Shown here: piece by piece, positions 44,999 through 54,660 of the stretch | How the letters are laid out: every line of letters begins with the position of its first letter | Numbering within the stretch: the stretch's first letter is position 1 | Assembly (NCBI GenBank): GCA_010645155.1 | Contig: JAAGOF010000236.1 | Span: 1 to 64,000 of the forward strand | Source: Tigriopus japonicus | Lineage: Eukaryota > Arthropoda > Copepoda > Harpacticoida > Harpacticidae | DNA: 64,000 bases | Reading direction: 5' to 3' | Program-made: the position numbers and the translations under genes | The notes under the pieces: model-generated | The model's input: only the letters and a program-made list of their open reading frames with translations | Databases searched by the model: none | Told to the model about the DNA's origin: nothing

Positions 44999-47900
44999 TT
45001 ATATTTGTTGAACGATCAGTTTTCGCTTCGAGTCATAACTAAAATTGTTCGCCTTGAAGATATCGCTTTGGAAAAAGGACTGTAAGTTTTGAATCTTCAA
45101 ATGACGGGCCTGAAACAAGAACATGTATTCCAATTAGCCTCTATGGGAGCAAGTTTTCTTTGAGCCTAAGAAGTGATAGGAAATCGCGAAATCACGAGAC
45201 AAAATTGAAACAAGTGGACGAGCGAGCATGAAGAAACGTGTCACGTCTGAATTTTTGTCGTCTGAATAAGCAAACATGGCTTACCTTATCCAAAAGATCG
45301 CCTTCGGAGATTTCCACAAGGTCTTGTTCGGTTCCGTAGCGGTTTCGCATATACATGGCTGTCTCTTGCGTCAGTTGTCGTAAAATGAATAAAAGCAACT
45401 CGTTGTTGTCCCGCTTGAAAGTCAGATATCGAGCAAAGTTTCTCTTCATCGACTTCATCACCGAATACTTTTGGGTATCGATGAACGATTCCAGCATCAC
45501 GCGAATGGCCATGTTCACGTCATCCTCATGGACGAATTCCCTGAGATGCATTTTGGCGTTGGCCTCGGCGATGCGAATCATGCTCTCGATATGTCTGACT
45601 GTGATGGGAATACTGCCTGTGGCCATAGATTCACGTCTTAGGTCGCTGTACATTTTGGCTACCTTATCTTGGTCCATTTGGTGGAGTTTAGGGTGAACGC
45701 GCTCGCGGGCGTAGAGAATGTATTTCTTCAATAAATCTTGCGGAATCTTCTCCACGCCAGCCAGGTTGGTAGCACTCGCCAACGATTGTTCCAGGCGTTC
45801 CATGTTATCGTGATCTTCTTGCTCAGCCATGGGATGATTGCGCATATGAGAGCCGACGACAAATTTGGCCAAGTGCTCATCAATTATCGGGTCCACCGTA
45901 TCTCGAACCACACACAAGATGTCGAAACGAGACAAAATGGGTTCAGTAAGGTCGACATTTTCGGCGAACGTCATGCTTGGGTCGTATCGTCCACCAATGG
46001 GATTGGAGGCGGCAATCACCGAGCATCGAGCCTTCAACGAGGTCACAATGCCAGCCTTGGAAATTGAGATGGTCTGCTGCTCCATGGCTTCGTGAATGGA
46101 GGTCCGGTCTTGATCGTTCATTTTGTCGAACTCATCAATCAGACACACGCCTTGATCCGCTAACACCAGAGCACCCGCCTCTAAGGTCCACTCTTTGGTC
46201 ACGGGCGAGCGTTGAACGTAGGCCGTCAAACCCACTGCACTGGCACCCTGACCAGTGGTGAAGATGGCACGGGGAGCGATTTTCTCGGTGTACTTCAGAA
46301 ATTGAGACTTGGCCGTCCCAGGGTCGCCACAAAGGAGAATGTTCAAATCGCCTCGGACTCGGTGCTTATCGGACTTGTCCTTAGCTTGTCCACCAAAGAG
46401 AGCTAAGGCGATGGCTCGCTTGATATCCTCATGTCCGTAGACTGAAGGACCGATGGAGGCAATGATCCGTTCGCCGATTCGCTCGTCTTTGCTCAAGGCC
46501 ACTATCGCTTTGATATCGTCGTCGGTCAACGAGTTGGCGGCATTGCGCTCATCCTTCACCAGAATGTGGTTGGCCATAACGACGGTGGCAAAAACAGGAA
46601 AGCCTTGCTTCGTGTTCAAGGACCCATCGTAACTGTTGGTATAGACGCCTGTGAGTTCGATCTCGTCGCCAGGCTTGCACACATCACACAGATCGCCCAA
46701 AAGAAGGGCATCCTTCGACCGGGGTAATCGCCCAGGAGCCACCCGACCCGGAGATTCTTGAATGGTAATCCGTTGGTAGTTCTTGTACAAGGTCTCGACC
46801 ATATTAATCTAATGAAGAGACACAGATTTAGGAGACGCTTTTTCATGAGAAGCGGCGTTATTGTGACCTACCTCAAACGGTCCTTGGCTTTGGCATTCGG
46901 GACAGGTGCCGGGTTTGGTCTCTTGGTTTTGATTTTGGACAAACGGTCCCAAAACGTAGCTGCACTTATTGCAATCGTATTTGATGACCGATAATTGTGG
47001 CAACACGCCAGTGGAGGAGGTCACTACACCACTGGTCCGGATCAGTTGATTCAGATGCAACTGTCGGAGGGAACGCAGTTCTTCCACCAAAGGCAAATCC
47101 GAAATACGGACGTGAATTTCCTTGGCAATGCGATGGTAATGGGGAAACATGGACATGACCACGCTCTTGGCGGCTTCATCGAAGATCCGCAATACCTCAG
47201 TGGGAGCCTCGGGCAGAAAATAAGCCAACACCGAGCATTCCGAGGCCAGGATGTTATAATCCACTTCAAAGCTCGAACGATTGACTGTAAGAAAATTACC
47301 CGTCTAAAAGTCCATCCTATCGGGGATCCCATGGCAAAACGCAATCCAATATTCATTCATTAATCATTACCTTCACACATGTGTCGAATTTTTTCTTTGT
47401 ACAAATTGTGTCCCTTGGCATCGACGTAAGTCTTTAAGAAATTCTTGAATCGATTGGCGCACTCGGTGCGAGGACCAATCTGCGTCACATATTCCCGCAC
47501 GGGCCGACCTCGCGTATCTTCGAGATTCTCAATGGATTCAATGCCCCCGACTTCATCCGCGTCCATGGCCTCCTCATCTTCATCCCCGCCCTCGGCCGCT
47601 CGCTCAGCTAATCGCCGTCGTCGGGCTCGCGGTTCGTCCTCATCGTCGTCGCTATCGCCATAAATGAGTCCGCGTCGCATTCGACCGGGAAATCGCCCTT
47701 GGGCGCGATCGCGTCGCCGCATCTCGGCCTCTGCCGCCGCTCGTTCGCCTTCGGACAGGGCCTCCAAATCCGAATCGTCATCCATAAGATTGGGGTCATA
47801 TCGGTCCAATCCGGGCATGGGTCTGTAGTCGCGTTCCATGTGGTCGCCAAAGAGTTCTTCGCCATCGGCGGCCTCTTCTTCGGGATCGACCGAGGCCAAA

Positions 47901-48237
47901 TCGCCGCCTCCACCCAGTAAATCGCCCTCGTCCTCAAACGGCGGCAAATCTCTTCCGGGAGAGGACGTGGCCGGATCCAAGGCGGCTTCATTGCGTCCGC
48001 CCGAACGAGCCGTTCGGCCTGCGGTGCGCCGCCCTCCGGCGGGCGTGGCCGACAGACTCGAGGCCGGCGTATTGGGCGCGTCTTCGGACAGAGATCCGGG
48101 CGATGTGACGCGATCCTGCGCAAACCCAAAGGTTCGTGATTAGACCGACTCGTCTATCTATCTATCTATTTATTATCTATCGGTCTATGAATTGGCATAC
48201 TTTACCAAGTTCGGGTTCGGGTTCGACTTACCGTCAT
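44999..48237 (-). CDS. Mcm2: DNA replication licensing factor MCM2
   Basis: Five coding exons: 48237-48232, 48115-47371, 47284-46872, 46808-45285 and 45109-44999. All GT..AG joins keep phase, giving 932 aa (human 904). MCM2 is a subunit of the MCM2-7 helicase and a histone H3-H4 chaperone. The acidic N-terminus carries [15 protein letters not shown] and the histone-binding tyrosines in [15 protein letters not shown]4 zinc finger (CNKC..CPEC) lies in exon 3. The ATPase has Walker A GDPGTAKS (about 549), Walker B LIDEFDKM (about 613) and arginine finger SRFD (about 681). Exon 1 supplies only Met-Thr. The last exon ([13 protein letters not shown]..., ending KRKLIVQQI) matches the conserved MCM2 tail and was found beyond a 175-bp intron whose readthrough leads to a spurious end. 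Introns are 116, 86, 63 and 175 bp. Confidence 0.96.
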
Positions 48238-48456
48238 GTTAGGATTGGAGGACTGGGCTTAAATTTCAAGCGTCTCAAGGATCGTGGGTGGACTTGCTTC
48301 CCTCAATGGACACGGGAACACGGGGGCGTGCGTGGCTTCTCCTAAGAGGGAGTGGCTGCAAATCAAGTTTGTCTTTCGTTTTTTCACGGGATTTCCGAAG
48401 CGGAAAAGTCTCGATCTTGAACCGGAGTAGATGAGACTGAGTAGACTAGCGTCAAG
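48238..48456 (-). promoter_or_regulatory. Presumed MCM2 promoter / 5'UTR
   Basis: About 220 bp separates the MCM2 start codon from a hAT element. It must hold at least part of the MCM2 leader or promoter. No E2F-like TTTSGCGC site was recognised; sequence inside the element may lie in the upstream control region. Confidence 0.4.
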
Positions 48457-49732
48457 CAGGGCTGCCAGGTAATTGGAGACCAAAAACGCCAGATCGCCCT
48501 GTCAAAAACGCCAGATATCGAAATTCTCCGCCAGATTTTTTTCAAAAAACCGCCAGAATAACGCCTGATTCCAGTTCCTTCATTATGCATTTGTTCTAGA
48601 GGAGACATATCATGCACTAACCTTTCATCAATAAAGATAGCTGAGTTGAACTTATCAAGCATCCTTCGGGTTGATCCAGTTTAATAAGACACATTTTTCG
48701 CACACATTTGCTCTCATTTAGATAAAAAGAGACTTTGAATTTGAGTTTATCAGTAAGACCAAATAAGACAAAAAATAAAGCAAACCACCATCATATTCAA
48801 GCTAATAATCATGAGTGTGAAACTTTCGAAAGGTTTCGTACCCTAAAAATGTGCTTTTGTAAGTAGTTGAAATATTTGGAAATATGGTGTATTATTTGTT
48901 TGGCCTTTTACCCATATATTTACAAAGTTTGAGTTTTTGGCATTTCTTGCACTTCATTAGCCATGAATTAGCCAACAGAAATGCAAAACTGCATTTTTTA
49001 CATTTTTTGTTTTTGCTCAAAAACTTTTCAATTTCTTTGACAGTTGAGTTTGTCACTGCAATAAATTGATTTGCCATTCCAATACACTTTGTTTACCATT
49101 CAAGCATTTATCTTTTCATCCCAACACACTTTCTTTACAATGCCAGCACATTTTTTTCCAATCTAGCGCATTTTGCTTGTCCCTTTTTCAGCTTGAAAAG
49201 CATCTTCTATATGCTAAAATCTTCAAGGTTACCAATACTAGTTTCAACAGCCCAGCACTTTCTTATATTAATTATAAGATTTAAATATCAAGATGTATAA
49301 GTGATGATTATTATAAGCGCTACTTTTGGTTGTTTATCTGAAATTGCTGGAAAGTCAACATAAAAAAGAGAAAAACGAAAGAGATGGCCCAAAAATGGTC
49401 ACATTATTTTTTGTAACTAATGTAACTTTGAGCTCTAGCTCTGTTATGCTGAATTCTGCTAGAACAGTGTGACACTATTGTGTTTCTACTAATCCTACAA
49501 ATCAAAGAAAATACGCCAAATTTCACGATTTTCAGTTAAATACCGCCAGAAACTTGTCAAAATGTTCTTCCCCGCCAAACAGAAATTTCCCAACGCCAGA
49601 CTGTAACGTAAACCGCCAGAATACCGCCAGATTTTTCCGTCCCGCCAAATAAAAAATTTCGCCGCCAGACGGGGCCTCAAACCGCCAGAAACACCAAAAT
49701 CTGGCGGGCCAAACCGCCATCTGGCAGCCCTG
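48457..49732. mobile_element. hAT non-autonomous element 'CGCCAG' type, copy 2
   Basis: Same termini as 28984-29995 and a perfect 8-bp duplication GCGTCAAG (48449-48456 and 49733-49740). It is 1276 bp against 1012 bp. About 210 bp at roughly 48602-48812 is present here and absent from copy 1, with smaller indels near 49310-49370. The right subterminal 240 bp, rich in CGCCAGA words, is almost identical between the copies, indicating recent activity of the family. Confidence 0.96.
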
Positions 49733-49740
49733 GCGTCAAG

Positions 49741-50075
49741 GGTATTGAACACAACAGAAAAACCGCGGGAAACGACCCCGAATGGTGACCAGATAATTAG
49801 TCATAATCGGCCCAAATGTAAAGTTGAAACGACCTCAGACCGAGACTCGTGTGATATAAGGAAATGGATCATTCGACTGAATATCAGGACTAGCTCAGCA
49901 CCAGCGATCGTGTTTGCTTGGTTCAAGTTGATAAAAATAAGCTGGATCATGGAAGTGTGTTGTTCCAAAATTGAGCGCCAATTTGGTCACCATCTTGAGG
50001 CCTTCAGGTCCTTGAGCGGGAAACAATAATAAAACCTATCGTGAAAAATCCAATCCGCCACTGAATCAAACGACC
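49741..50075. other. Spacer between two transposons
   Basis: No gene or repeat recognised. Confidence 0.4.
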
Positions 50076-50077
50076 TA

Positions 50078-50966
50078 CCGGGCTGTTCAAAATGATTTAG
50101 AATATGGCAAATGTTACTTTTAAGGGGGGTTGCCTGATTCCTAGAAAAAATCTTCTTTAACAAAAAAGCGAGATTAGTACCAGATTAACAGGTTTTGTAT
50201 AATAAAATAATGCGTACGACCAAAAATGCAGCCACAAAAGGAAGTGCGAGAGAGGCTCCGCGTTCTACTCCACGCCGGGACCCTCCCCAAGGACGCGGCA
50301 GCCATCATGAAGTGCTCCCTCGCCACGGTTTACAACGTCAAGAACCTGCTGAAAGAAGACAAGGAGGCCGACTTTACCCCTGGGACCTCGACTGGAAGGC
50401 CTCGAACTGCGCGGACGAAGGCCAACCTCACGAAGATGGCGAGAAGGATCCAAGTACATCGAAGTGTTGGACAAGGTCATCATTCCGTGGATGGCTAGGG
50501 TCGCAGGCGGCCGGCCCTTCGTTTTCCAGCAAGATGGAGCTCCAGCCCATACTTCCAACGCCACCCAGAAGTACTTGGAGGACAAGGTGGGCATCACGGG
50601 ATTCTGGCCGAAGACCTTTTGGCCGCCGTCATCTCCGGACCTGAAACCCTTGGATTACAGCGTGTGGTGGCAGATGGAGAGCAAGGTCAACAGAGTGCGC
50701 AAGAACAGTCTCGACAACCTGAGGTCCTCCAAAGCCAAGGAGTGGAAGGCCTTGGACAAGAACTATGTGTGCAACGTGTGCGCCGCCCTCCGCCGCCGCT
50801 TCGAGAAGGTCGTCGCTGCTGAGGGAAAGTCCTTCCTATAGTCCGTGTGTGTGATATTTCTGGATATTTTTTGTTAATTACACTTTGCAATATTTCCCAT
50901 ACCCACGGAGTTGTTCATGTCGCAGTCAGACCTGTCGAAAATTCTAAATCATTTTGAACGGCCCGG
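50078..50966 (+). mobile_element. Internally deleted mariner-like element
   Basis: TIRs of about 27 bp: CCGGGCTGTTCAAAATGATT at the left matches CCGGGCCGTTCAAAATGATT at the right (reverse complement). TA duplications lie outside at 50076-50077 and 50967-50968. At 889 bp it is shorter than a full mariner (about 1.3 kb) because the middle of the transposase is missing. Confidence 0.92.
50226..50841 (+). pseudogene. Mariner transposase with internal deletion
   Basis: The N-terminal part (from ATG 50226, about 75 aa) has the HTH region ending GRPRTARTKANL. After a join near 50450, another frame carries KVIIPWMARVAGGRP, the second catalytic Asp in FQQDGAPAHTS and the third in SPDLKPLDYSVW, with 39 residues between the two acidic residues (DD39D spacing). 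The first catalytic Asp and its surrounding segment are absent, so the protein cannot be active. The intact catalytic C-terminal part suggests a fairly young deletion derivative. Confidence 0.88.
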
Positions 50967-50968
50967 TA

Positions 50969-52285
50969 GGAACTAATTTTGGATTGGAATCGGATTTATA
51001 CGAACTTCAGATTTTCATAAATTTTTATTGAAAGGTTCTAATGCCTAATAATTCATAAGTGATGAAGGGACTGTGTCGAAGTCTCTAACACTGGCCGCGC
51101 TGGACGTCAGCCTGACCAAGGAGGACGGTATTAGTAATACCGTCCTCCTTGGCCTGACCAATACTACTAAATTTCTTCAGACTGGAAGGCTAGCGAGAGG
51201 AATCATCTTTTCAAATAGGCCTTTTGTTTTGAAATTCTTCACTAAAGTACGCTCAGAGGGTGACCGATTCCAGCCCCCAATGTAACAGCAGCTTAGTGTG
51301 TAGAAACGGATTATTTTGCAAGAAAATAACTTTATTTGTTGTGAGAATCTTACAGACAAGCCTAGAATAATTTACACATCAAAAAAATATTGCAAGAAAA
51401 CAACCCCAATCCACAAAATGCAGCTTCTTGAATTAAAGTTTTCCCAAGTCACCTTGCTGTAAAAAAGTAGGACATTCTCCTGAATTCAATGCCATGATTT
51501 ATACTTAAAACGTTTCTAGTTCAGCAATTGAGGGTTTTAAGGCTCAATGTGAACGTAAAAAGAAAGGAAATGGGTTGAATGAATAAAAGAACATGTTAAA
51601 GTTTTATCCCATTGCCTTTTAATTACCATGTTAAGACTGTTAAGAAACAATTTCTTCAGCCTTGAATTATTCAGGTCTTGTTTGCAGAAGTACGGAATTA
51701 ATCCTACAAGTAATCATAATTCATCGTTAGCCTCCCACTCCAAAAATTCAGTGCTTCTTACCCTGACGTAACAATTAGTAACCAAGAGGAAGGCCAAATT
51801 GGCCTTTTCAAAGGCAGATTTGATCATATCCAACCGGTCTAACCCATACCCTTCTTCCCAAAATAAGCTTGTATTTCAATAAATGGACAATCTGGAAAAT
51901 GTTGAATCAATTATGAGCAAAATCTTGATATTTGAGGGATTTTCCCTTTTCTTTCATTTGTTTAAGCGCCAAGCATCAATGCCTCTCGTTTAACGTGTTT
52001 CATGAATTTTCAAAATGCGTGGAAATCCCTTGTACTTCATTGAATTGTCAGGTTGACTTTAGGATTAACCAAGGTTCACAGGCTCCGGGTAACGCGTTCA
52101 TTCTGATTTTGTCACAAAAATCTCCGGCTCCTTTTGATCAAAGAGTTCTTGTTCATGTCGGCCAGCCTGAGACCATGTGTTCTCGTCATGTTGTTTATTT
52201 TGGCTAGATTGGACTTCGACTTCCGAGCGACTTGAGAAGTCCGGAAGTGCCGTCCCAGTTGTAACAGTTTTGCGGGGTTCGAGAC
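50969..52285. other. Intergenic upstream of THUMPD3
   Basis: AT-rich apart from the palindrome at 51116-51152. No other structure recognised. The last 100 bp before the THUMPD3 start are GC-richer. Confidence 0.4.
51116..51152. repeat. Perfect palindrome with 18-bp arms
   Basis: Arms 51116-51133 and 51135-51152 are exact reverse complements around a single central G. The direct repeat CCTGACCA occurs at 51111-51118 and 51153-51160, so the hairpin can also be read as a 34-bp insertion flanked by an 8-bp duplication. Confidence 0.9.
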
Positions 52286-54490
52286 ATGGCTTTGCCGGTG
52301 AATTGGTCGCCTTTGGTGGGCTGGACGGGGCGTGATCCGAAGGTGGTGTCGGTGGAATGCTCGGTGGTGACCGGCTTTGAACCGGCCGCCCAGCGCGAGG
52401 TTCACCACCGATTGGGCGTGCCAACCGCGGCCATCGTGCCTCATCAGGGACGCGTTATTTTCGATATCGCGCTCACTCAAGTGTCCGAGGTGGTTATTAT
52501 TCTTAGGGTCCTTTGACCGTTTATTTGCAAGATAGCCTTGCCCGTAGCCTTAGTTTAGTTCTTAATGAGCAACATTACCCGTAAAATGAAGGCCAGATAG
52601 GCGATCATCTCAATCTATGGGAGTTAGTAATTGCAGACGGGAAATGTGACCCCAGCAACACTAGCTGGAGTAGTGAGGGAGATTCTTGGTTAGAGCGATC
52701 TTTTTTTTGCTATTATGTTCGACAAAGTTGAGTCTCTCAATACTCCAAAGACATTTTATTTGTTTACCGTACCCTCGAGTTGAGCACTTTTCTGGCTCAA
52801 TATTGCTTGAAATGAACTTTGGGTCACCCAACCCGTCTGGGCCAATTGATTTTTTCTTTGATCGTGTCTTTAGGTTCTGTCATTGCGCACCATTGACAAC
52901 GCCTGGATCTTGGTGGGTGTCATACCGGAAATGGATCTGACGGGTCCAGAGGTATGTAGAAAAAAATATCCTTATAGCCTGCTTGAGGGATCCAAGAAAC
53001 AGTGGGGGTCTTGAAAGGGTTAGGCTAGAGCAGGGATTTTACCTGCTTTTTTGATCCAAGGCCCCGTGGAACCGCTAGAAAAGGCCGGTAGCTTTTGAAA
53101 TGTTGATGTCATTGCACTTTTCGTTCGCTCGTGGAGCCAGTGTACCTTCATGAATGGGGAAGTTCATGGGTGATCCGAAGCACTGATATTTTCGTGTTAT
53201 TTTACCGTCTTCCCCTCTTACATCATTTGAAAGTAGATTCATTGAGACATTATATCTTTTTAGTCACACCATATTTCCTTTCCTTCGGCAGACTGAAACT
53301 CTCGATCGTCTCATAGCCCTACTGCCCGATCTCGATTGGTCGCGGGGTTTGGCTGCTTGGCGACGGGTATTTAATCGACCTCATTTGACCTTTGACTCGG
53401 ATCTCGGGGTTGAGAGTGAGCCAGTCAAACGCGTCAAGGTCACGGAGACTGAGACTGAGACGGATAGCACCCCATTGGACCCTATTCCCGCCTTTCGTTG
53501 TACCTGTTACCGAACGGGAAGTGGACATGCCTTCAGTTCCATGGATGCGGCCAAAGCCATTGGTGGTGCCATTCAAGACAAGTTTCAATGGCGTGTCCGA
53601 ATGAAAGACTTCGACATTGAGGTAGTGGTCAACATCGACATCAGTCAGGTCTACTTCAGCATCGGACTCACACACGTTAGCCTCTTTAAACGCAATATCG
53701 AGCATTTTGGACCCACCACTCTTCGGGCCACAATCTGCAGTTCGTTGTTGAAATTGGCTGATATTCAACCCGGTGATATTGTTGTCGATCCCATGTGTGG
53801 AGGAGGATCTATTCCTATTGAAGGTTAGTCCATCCTCCTTTTAGGTTTTAATCCCCGGGATGCTTTAGTGTTTTCTTTGCCTCAATGATAGGGGCGTTAG
53901 GTTATAAACAGGGCTTCTACTTGGCGGGTGATTACCACGATTTAGCTTGCGAGCGAACGAAAAGCAATATACGAGCTCTTGTTACTCGGAATGCCGCAGG
54001 TCTACCAATGGATGGATTTCAATGGGATGTCACCTCCATCCCGTTGAAGACAGCCAGCGTTGATGTTTTTGTGACCGATCTGGTACGGGTCTGAATTTTA
54101 ATTCCGTCATGGCAGGAAAAGGTCAAGTGCTCTGCTTTTTTGGGATTTCAGCCTTTTGGAAAACGGAGCGGCTCCAAGGCCGATAATCGGGTGCTTTATC
54201 CAAAAGTCCTTTTGGCCATGGCCCGTGTGGTCAAACCCAATTCGGGTCGGGCAGTTTTATTAACCCAAGATAAAACGTCCATGTTCAAGGTTGGTCTTTG
54301 GGATTTCTATAATTTGTTCTTTGGAAAGCAAGAATAACCTTTCTTCAATTTCTGTTTTCTCTAGAGTATGGGAAAATTTAACGCCTATTGGAAGACCACC
54401 AAACAGTCTTACTGTAATATCGGAGGATTAGCTGCTTTGGTATTTGAGATGACTCGCACAGACAAAATGCCCGATGAGTCATCGTCATAA
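52286..54490 (+). CDS. Thumpd3: THUMP-domain tRNA guanosine methyltransferase (THUMPD3)
   Basis: Six exons: 52286-52480 (or 52489), 52874-52951, 53292-53823, 53892-54082, 54152-54289 and 54365-54490. All are in phase, giving 419 or 422 aa (human 507; the lysine-rich insert is missing). THUMPD3 methylates N2 of guanosines in tRNA together with TRMT112. Seen: TGFEPAAQREV near the N-terminus, a THUMP domain ending NIEHFGPTTLRATI, the SAM-binding motif I DPMCGGGSIPIEG (about 257-269), QWDVTSIPLKTASVD, and the catalytic TDLPFGKR (330-337), which is split by intron 4. GRAVLLTQD and GGLAALVFEM follow. The first donor is ambiguous (CAA|GTGTCC or GAG|GTGGTT, both in frame). The shorter exon keeps family length. 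The gene converges on the Kunitz gene 170 bp away. Confidence 0.94.
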
Positions 54491-54660
54491 TTAACGTCCT
54501 CGGGATTTTAGAACTTTGCCAATGAAACCATTGCCGTGCAACGTTTGACGATCATTTGGAAAAACTCTTGGTGGAATCCGTATAGTTCATGTAATTTATC
54601 GTTTTGGTTTTGTACTAAGATAATTGAAAATGTACCGCACCAACAGCAACTGTTCCAAAT

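Noticed and set aside
44100..45000. Further coding exon between MCM2 and UAP1
   Set aside because: No conserved motif or in-phase splice pair was seen after placing the MCM2 last exon.
45192..45284. Readthrough C-terminus of MCM2 after GDLLDK
   Set aside because: It begins with a GTAAGC donor, and the true conserved tail is encoded at 44999-45109 after a good acceptor in phase.
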